In this document: positions 63,249-64,000 of the stretch, piece by piece
Layout: every line of letters begins with the position of its first letter
Position numbering within the stretch: the first letter of the stretch is position 1
Assembly (NCBI RefSeq): GCF_003711105.1
Contig: NZ_CP023865.1
Coordinates: forward strand, 4,861,001-4,925,000
Direction of reading: 5' to 3'
DNA: 64,000 nucleotides
Source: Actinoplanes teichomyceticus ATCC 31121
GTDB lineage: Bacteria > Actinomycetota > Actinomycetes > Mycobacteriales > Micromonosporaceae
Notes under the pieces: model-generated
The model's input: the letters and a program-made list of their open reading frames with translations, nothing else
What the model was told of the DNA's origin: nothing
Database searches by the model: none
Position numbers and translations under genes: made by a program

Positions 63249-64000
63249 CCCGCAGCCCCTCCGCGGTCCCCCGGACCCCACGGCCCCCGCGGCCCAGCCG
63301 ACCCCAGACCCCCGCGGCCCCCTGACCCCGCCGATGCCGCGGCCCCCTCATTACCCCCCAACCCCACGGCCCCCGCGGCCCCACCGCCCCCGCCGACCCC
63401 ACAGCCCCCCGCTGACCCCGCGGCGCACCCGGTCGTCACCGACCGGATGCCGCGCACAGCGCGCCCCCGCAGATCCCGCACGCGCCGGGGCCGATCTCCC
63501 CAGGCGTCAACCCATCCCTGGTACGACATACCGGTCCCGTCCCCGGTCACGCGCCCCGTGGCGCTCTCGCGCGGCGTCACCGCCACGCACCACCATGCCG
63601 CGCCGCCAGACCCGGGCCGGTGCTGAACACCGTCACCCCACCCCGAAACCACCACCAGCTCCAGCCGAAGCCGCCCAGCCCGCGCTCAGCATCGTTATCC
63701 GGCGCCGAACGACCCCCACCACCAGCCGAACGCGCAAAGCCGGCGCTCGGCGCCCTTGCGCCCCACACCACCACCACCCGACGCCCCGAGGCTGGGACTC
63801 AGCGCCGTCATGTCAAGCCCGAACCACCACCACCAACACCAGCCGGAGCAGAACAGCTGGCGCTCAGCGCCCTTGCGCCCCACACCACCACCGGCACCAG
63901 GCGGCGCACGGCGGCCGGCACTCGGCGTGGGCGCCTCGCGCAGCCGAGGTGCCACGAACACCGCGCTGAGGCCGGAAGACGTGGCGCGCGGGGCCGGGGG
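63249..64000. other. Gene-free C-rich end of the window
   Basis: No gene can be supported. Bases 63250-63500 are dominated by short ccccgcggcccc runs; 63640-63960 hold direct repeats. Open frames exist but lack start signals and look like translated repeat. Confidence 0.5.
63742..63892. repeat. 34-bp direct repeat, period 117
   Basis: 63742-63775 and 63859-63892 are the same apart from one base (ggcgctcggcgcccttgc against ggcgctcagcgcccttgc). A shorter relative lies near 63680. Confidence 0.85.

Overview
The window is a very GC-rich stretch (roughly 70 % or more by eye, with strong G/C bias at third codon positions) from an actinomycete chromosome. It carries the complete Pup-proteasome gene set (pup, dop, pafA, prcB, prcA, arc), pafB/pafC, the mycothiol gene mshC, an F420-type LLM oxidoreductase and a tyrosinase operon. 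The order helY-tatC-tatA-pafC-pafB-...-pafA-prcA-prcB-pup-dop-...-arc-...-trmI-recB-like-...-mshC-DUF3090-phosphatase-...-M20 peptidase broadly follows the conserved actinobacterial core block known from mycobacteria (Rv2092c to about Rv2141c). My guess is a filamentous actinomycete of the Micromonosporaceae/Actinoplanes type; the family is inference.

Layout. 0-9.3 kb is accessory: melC1-melC2 tyrosinase operon, a repeat-containing secreted protein, a broken HupE/UreJ-like membrane protein gene, an inositol-phosphatase-family (HisN-like) gene, a TetR-acyl-CoA ligase operon, a VOC protein and an anti-sigma/STAS pair. 9.4-18.4 kb is core: helY, a HAD hydrolase, a lipid kinase, tatC-tatA, and pafC-pafB. 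18.5-32.1 kb holds the Pup-proteasome system, with a cation-efflux gene that carries two frameshifts, DUF3866, an O-methyltransferase, and two tandem acyltransferase-3 genes lodged between dop and arc. 32.1-36.2 kb has DUF5998-like, trmI, an M50/CBS protease and a RecB-like nuclease. 36.8-49.4 kb is mixed: an orphan response regulator, an RHH-DUF4097 pair, HAD, zinc peptidase, ABC exporter, ArsR-SRPBCC, PAC2, GntR and a small secreted protein. 49.6-57.7 kb is core again: mshC, SCO1664-like, DUF3090, phosphatase, LLM oxidoreductase, aldo/keto reductase, DUF5703 and M20 peptidase. 57.8-63.2 kb has a hemerythrin, a LysR regulator, a ClpC-like ATPase and a NYN/PIN-like protein. The last 750 bases hold no gene I can support.

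How the genes work together. Pup (ending GGQ) is deamidated by Dop and ligated to substrates by PafA; Arc (C-terminal QYL) unfolds pupylated proteins into the PrcA/PrcB chamber. A perfect 19-bp hairpin separates pup-dop from prcB-prcA. dop is preceded by an 18-codon leaderless open frame that overlaps its start by 4 bases. PafB/PafC are WYL regulators that are not part of the proteasome itself.

Two window-wide patterns stand out. About fifteen genes have a TANNNT -10 element 6-9 bases upstream of the start codon and no usable Shine-Dalgarno, which points to leaderless transcription. Most long intergenic gaps, and three coding regions, carry locus-specific GC-rich tandem repeats of 20-66 bp.
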